Both the position numbers and the translations under genes were made by a program. Below the pieces are notes generated by a model. That model did not search any database. It was not told the DNA's origin and saw only the letters and a program-made list of their open reading frames with translations. This document shows positions 13,279 to 14,550 of a DNA stretch of 14,550 nt, in pieces (within the stretch, counting starts at the first letter, position 1; each line of letters opens with the position of its first letter). The DNA is from FEN-680 sp036781505 (GTDB lineage: Bacteria > Actinomycetota > Geothermincolia > Fen-727 > Anoxymicrobiaceae): positions 1 to 14,550 of the forward strand of contig DAIQAV010000040.1 in assembly GCA_036781505.1 (NCBI GenBank), in the 5' to 3' direction.

Positions 13279-14550
13279 AGCGGCTGCATGCCGAGCACTT
13301 CCGCAGGTTCGCCGACGTCGACATCGAGTTCGCTCCCGGCTTGAACCTCATCCGCGGGCCGAACGAGTCGGGCAAGTCCACCATAGTACGGGCGCTGCTG
13401 GCCGCGATGTTCGAGAAGCCCGGCGCCACCACGGCGAAGGGCAGAGCGCACAGGCGCTGGGGCTCGTCGCGCGAGCCGTTCGTGATGCTCGAGTTCACCG
13501 ACGACGACGGCGAGTACAGGCTGATCAAGGACTTCGGCGAGGGTAAGGTCTACCTGGAGCAGCCCGGCGACGCCAAGCGTCTGGGCAGCGCCCGCGCGGT
13601 CGACTCCAAGATAGCCGATGCGCTTGGCTTCCGCGACCCGGCGCTCTACCTGCGCACCGCCTGCGTCACCCACGACCAGATGGTGAGCCTGGGGGAGGAC
13701 AGCGGCGCGAAGAAGCTCGCCGTCATGCTGCGCGAGATAGTCGTCGGCAGCAACGAGAGCGCGGTGATGGAGCGCGCCGTCAAGGAGCTCAGCGCCGAGG
13801 TCGACGAGCTCAAGCGCGGTCTCGAGAGGCCGACCAACAACCCGGGCACGATTAAGCGCCTTCAGGAAGAGCGCGAGGTCTACATGACGCGGCAGAAAGA
13901 CCTGACGCTCTCCAGCAGCGACTTCGACGAGCAGGAGACGAGGCTGGCCGAGGTCCAGCGCGCGATCGAGCAGAAGTCGGCAAGGGTCGCCGACCTATCG
14001 GAGCTCATGGAGAAGAACCACAGGCTATCGTATGCCGCCCGCAAGCTGAACGAGTCCAGCAACCGCTTCGACGCCGCCGACCGCGCGCACGAGGCCGGCG
14101 TGAAGCTGGAGAAGTTAGACGCCGAGATCGACGCCCGCTTTGATGGCTTCCGCGACCTCGACCCCGGTGCGGCGGCCGAGCTGCGTCGCGCGATCGGCGT
14201 GCGCGAGTCGCTTGATTCGCTGCGCGCGGACCTGGCGCAGGAGGCGGAAGAGCCGGAACCTGAGCCCGAGCCCGAGCCGGTCAAGCAGGGCTCGCGGCGG
14301 CTGGCGATCGGCTGCCTGGCGGCCGGAGTGGTTCTGCTGGTGCTTGCCATCGCGCTCGGCGGCGCGGTCAACGCGGGCCTGTTCGCCATCGCGCTGCCGG
14401 CGGCGCTCGCGCTGGCCGCGGGCGCCTACATGCTTGCCCGGGCCAGGGCGGCCACTCCTCCCGCGACGGAGGAGACCGAGAAGACCGAATCGCTGGAGGA
14501 GCCCCTCAGCCGCGCCGACCTACTTCGCAGCGCGCGCATCTCGGACGCGG
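13269..14550 (+). CDS. YhaN-like AAA ATPase with membrane helices, 3'-truncated
   Basis: ATG 13269 opens a frame of 427 codons with no stop before the window edge. The N-terminus MRLKRLHAEHFRRFADVDIEF resembles RecF/SbcC/Rad50 proteins (quoted in part: LHAEHFRRF), and Walker A is GPNESGKST at 30-38. From about residue 170 it is charged and coiled-coil-like (QEEREVY, EVQRAIEQKSA). Then an acidic Glu-Pro repeat linker (around 326-338) leads into two hydrophobic helices at about 345-364 and 371-392. Membrane helices within the coiled coil match the Bacillus YhaN type rather than SbcC or Rad50. The missing C-terminal part should hold Walker B and the signature motif. It overlaps the nuclease gene by 10 bases, so translation is probably coupled and the products form a complex. 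Confidence 0.88.
   Translation, partial: MRLKRLHAEHFRRFADVDIEFAPGLNLIRGPNESGKSTIVRALLAAMFEKPGATTAKGRAHRRWGSSREPFVMLEFTDDDGEYRLIKDFGEGKVYLEQPGDAKRLGSARAVDSKIADALGFRDPALYLRTACVTHDQMVSLGEDSGAKKLAVMLREIVVGSNESAVMERAVKELSAEVDELKRGLERPTNNPGTIKRLQEEREVYMTRQKDLTLSSSDFDEQETRLAEVQRAIEQKSARVADLSELMEKNHRLSYAARKLNESSNRFDAADRAHEAGVKLEKLDAEIDARFDGFRDLDPGAAAELRRAIGVRESLDSLRADLAQEAEEPEPEPEPEPVKQGSRRLAIGCLAAGVVLLVLAIALGGAVNAGLFAIALPAALALAAGAYMLARARAATPPATEETEKTESLEEPLSRADLLRSARISDA

Noticed and set aside
14250..14280. Glu-Pro repeat as a separate simple-sequence feature
   Set aside because: It is in frame within the ATPase and makes sense as an acidic linker before the first membrane helix.

Overview
The window is a high-GC, densely coded bacterial segment with 14 protein genes and no rRNA, tRNA, CRISPR array, phage gene or transposase that I can recognise. 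Cys-rich ferredoxin-like proteins, an alpha-methylacyl-CoA racemase-like protein, an MmgE/PrpD protein, IspH and a YhaO/YhaN-like pair suggest an anaerobic, probably uncultivated, high-GC bacterium. An actinobacterial or Chloroflexi-like lineage is my guess; the sequence does not settle it. An N-run flanked by identical 55-bp sequences shows that this is an assembled scaffold, probably metagenomic.

Left part (1-4214): a 5'-truncated MmgE/PrpD gene is followed on the same strand by a Cys-rich Fe-S protein. Facing them on the minus strand are a lipoprotein alpha/beta hydrolase and, upstream of it, ispH. The intergenic gaps here hold short palindromes of the GGTGCC-n-GGCACC and GGGGTC-n-GACCCC types.

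Middle (4271-8371): a flavodoxin-like gene and a short-chain dehydrogenase run divergently from ispH. Two adjacent UbiA-type prenyltransferase paralogues follow, the first with a one-base frameshift. ispH (isoprenoid precursor supply), flavodoxin (a possible electron donor) and two prenyltransferases (precursor use) make a loosely isoprenoid-themed neighbourhood; that link is inference. A membrane-anchored J-domain gene converges on the second prenyltransferase with abutting stop codons. It carries the N-run, which looks like an unmerged contig overlap; collapsing it restores a continuous 198-residue reading frame.

Right part (8516-14550): a racemase-like CoA-transferase family III gene is followed by a second Cys-rich Fe-S protein (paralogue of the first), a protein made of eight uninterrupted 23-residue repeats, and a small two-helix membrane protein with a zinc-ribbon tail. 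Three copies of a 26-bp GC-rich palindromic repeat punctuate this cluster, two of them one base after a stop codon. This cluster is the best candidate for something undescribed. The window ends with a YhaO-like metallophosphoesterase overlapping a YhaN-like ATPase, which runs off the edge.

No gene-free stretch exceeds 300 bases; the longest is 8372-8583, which holds a probable promoter for the racemase gene.
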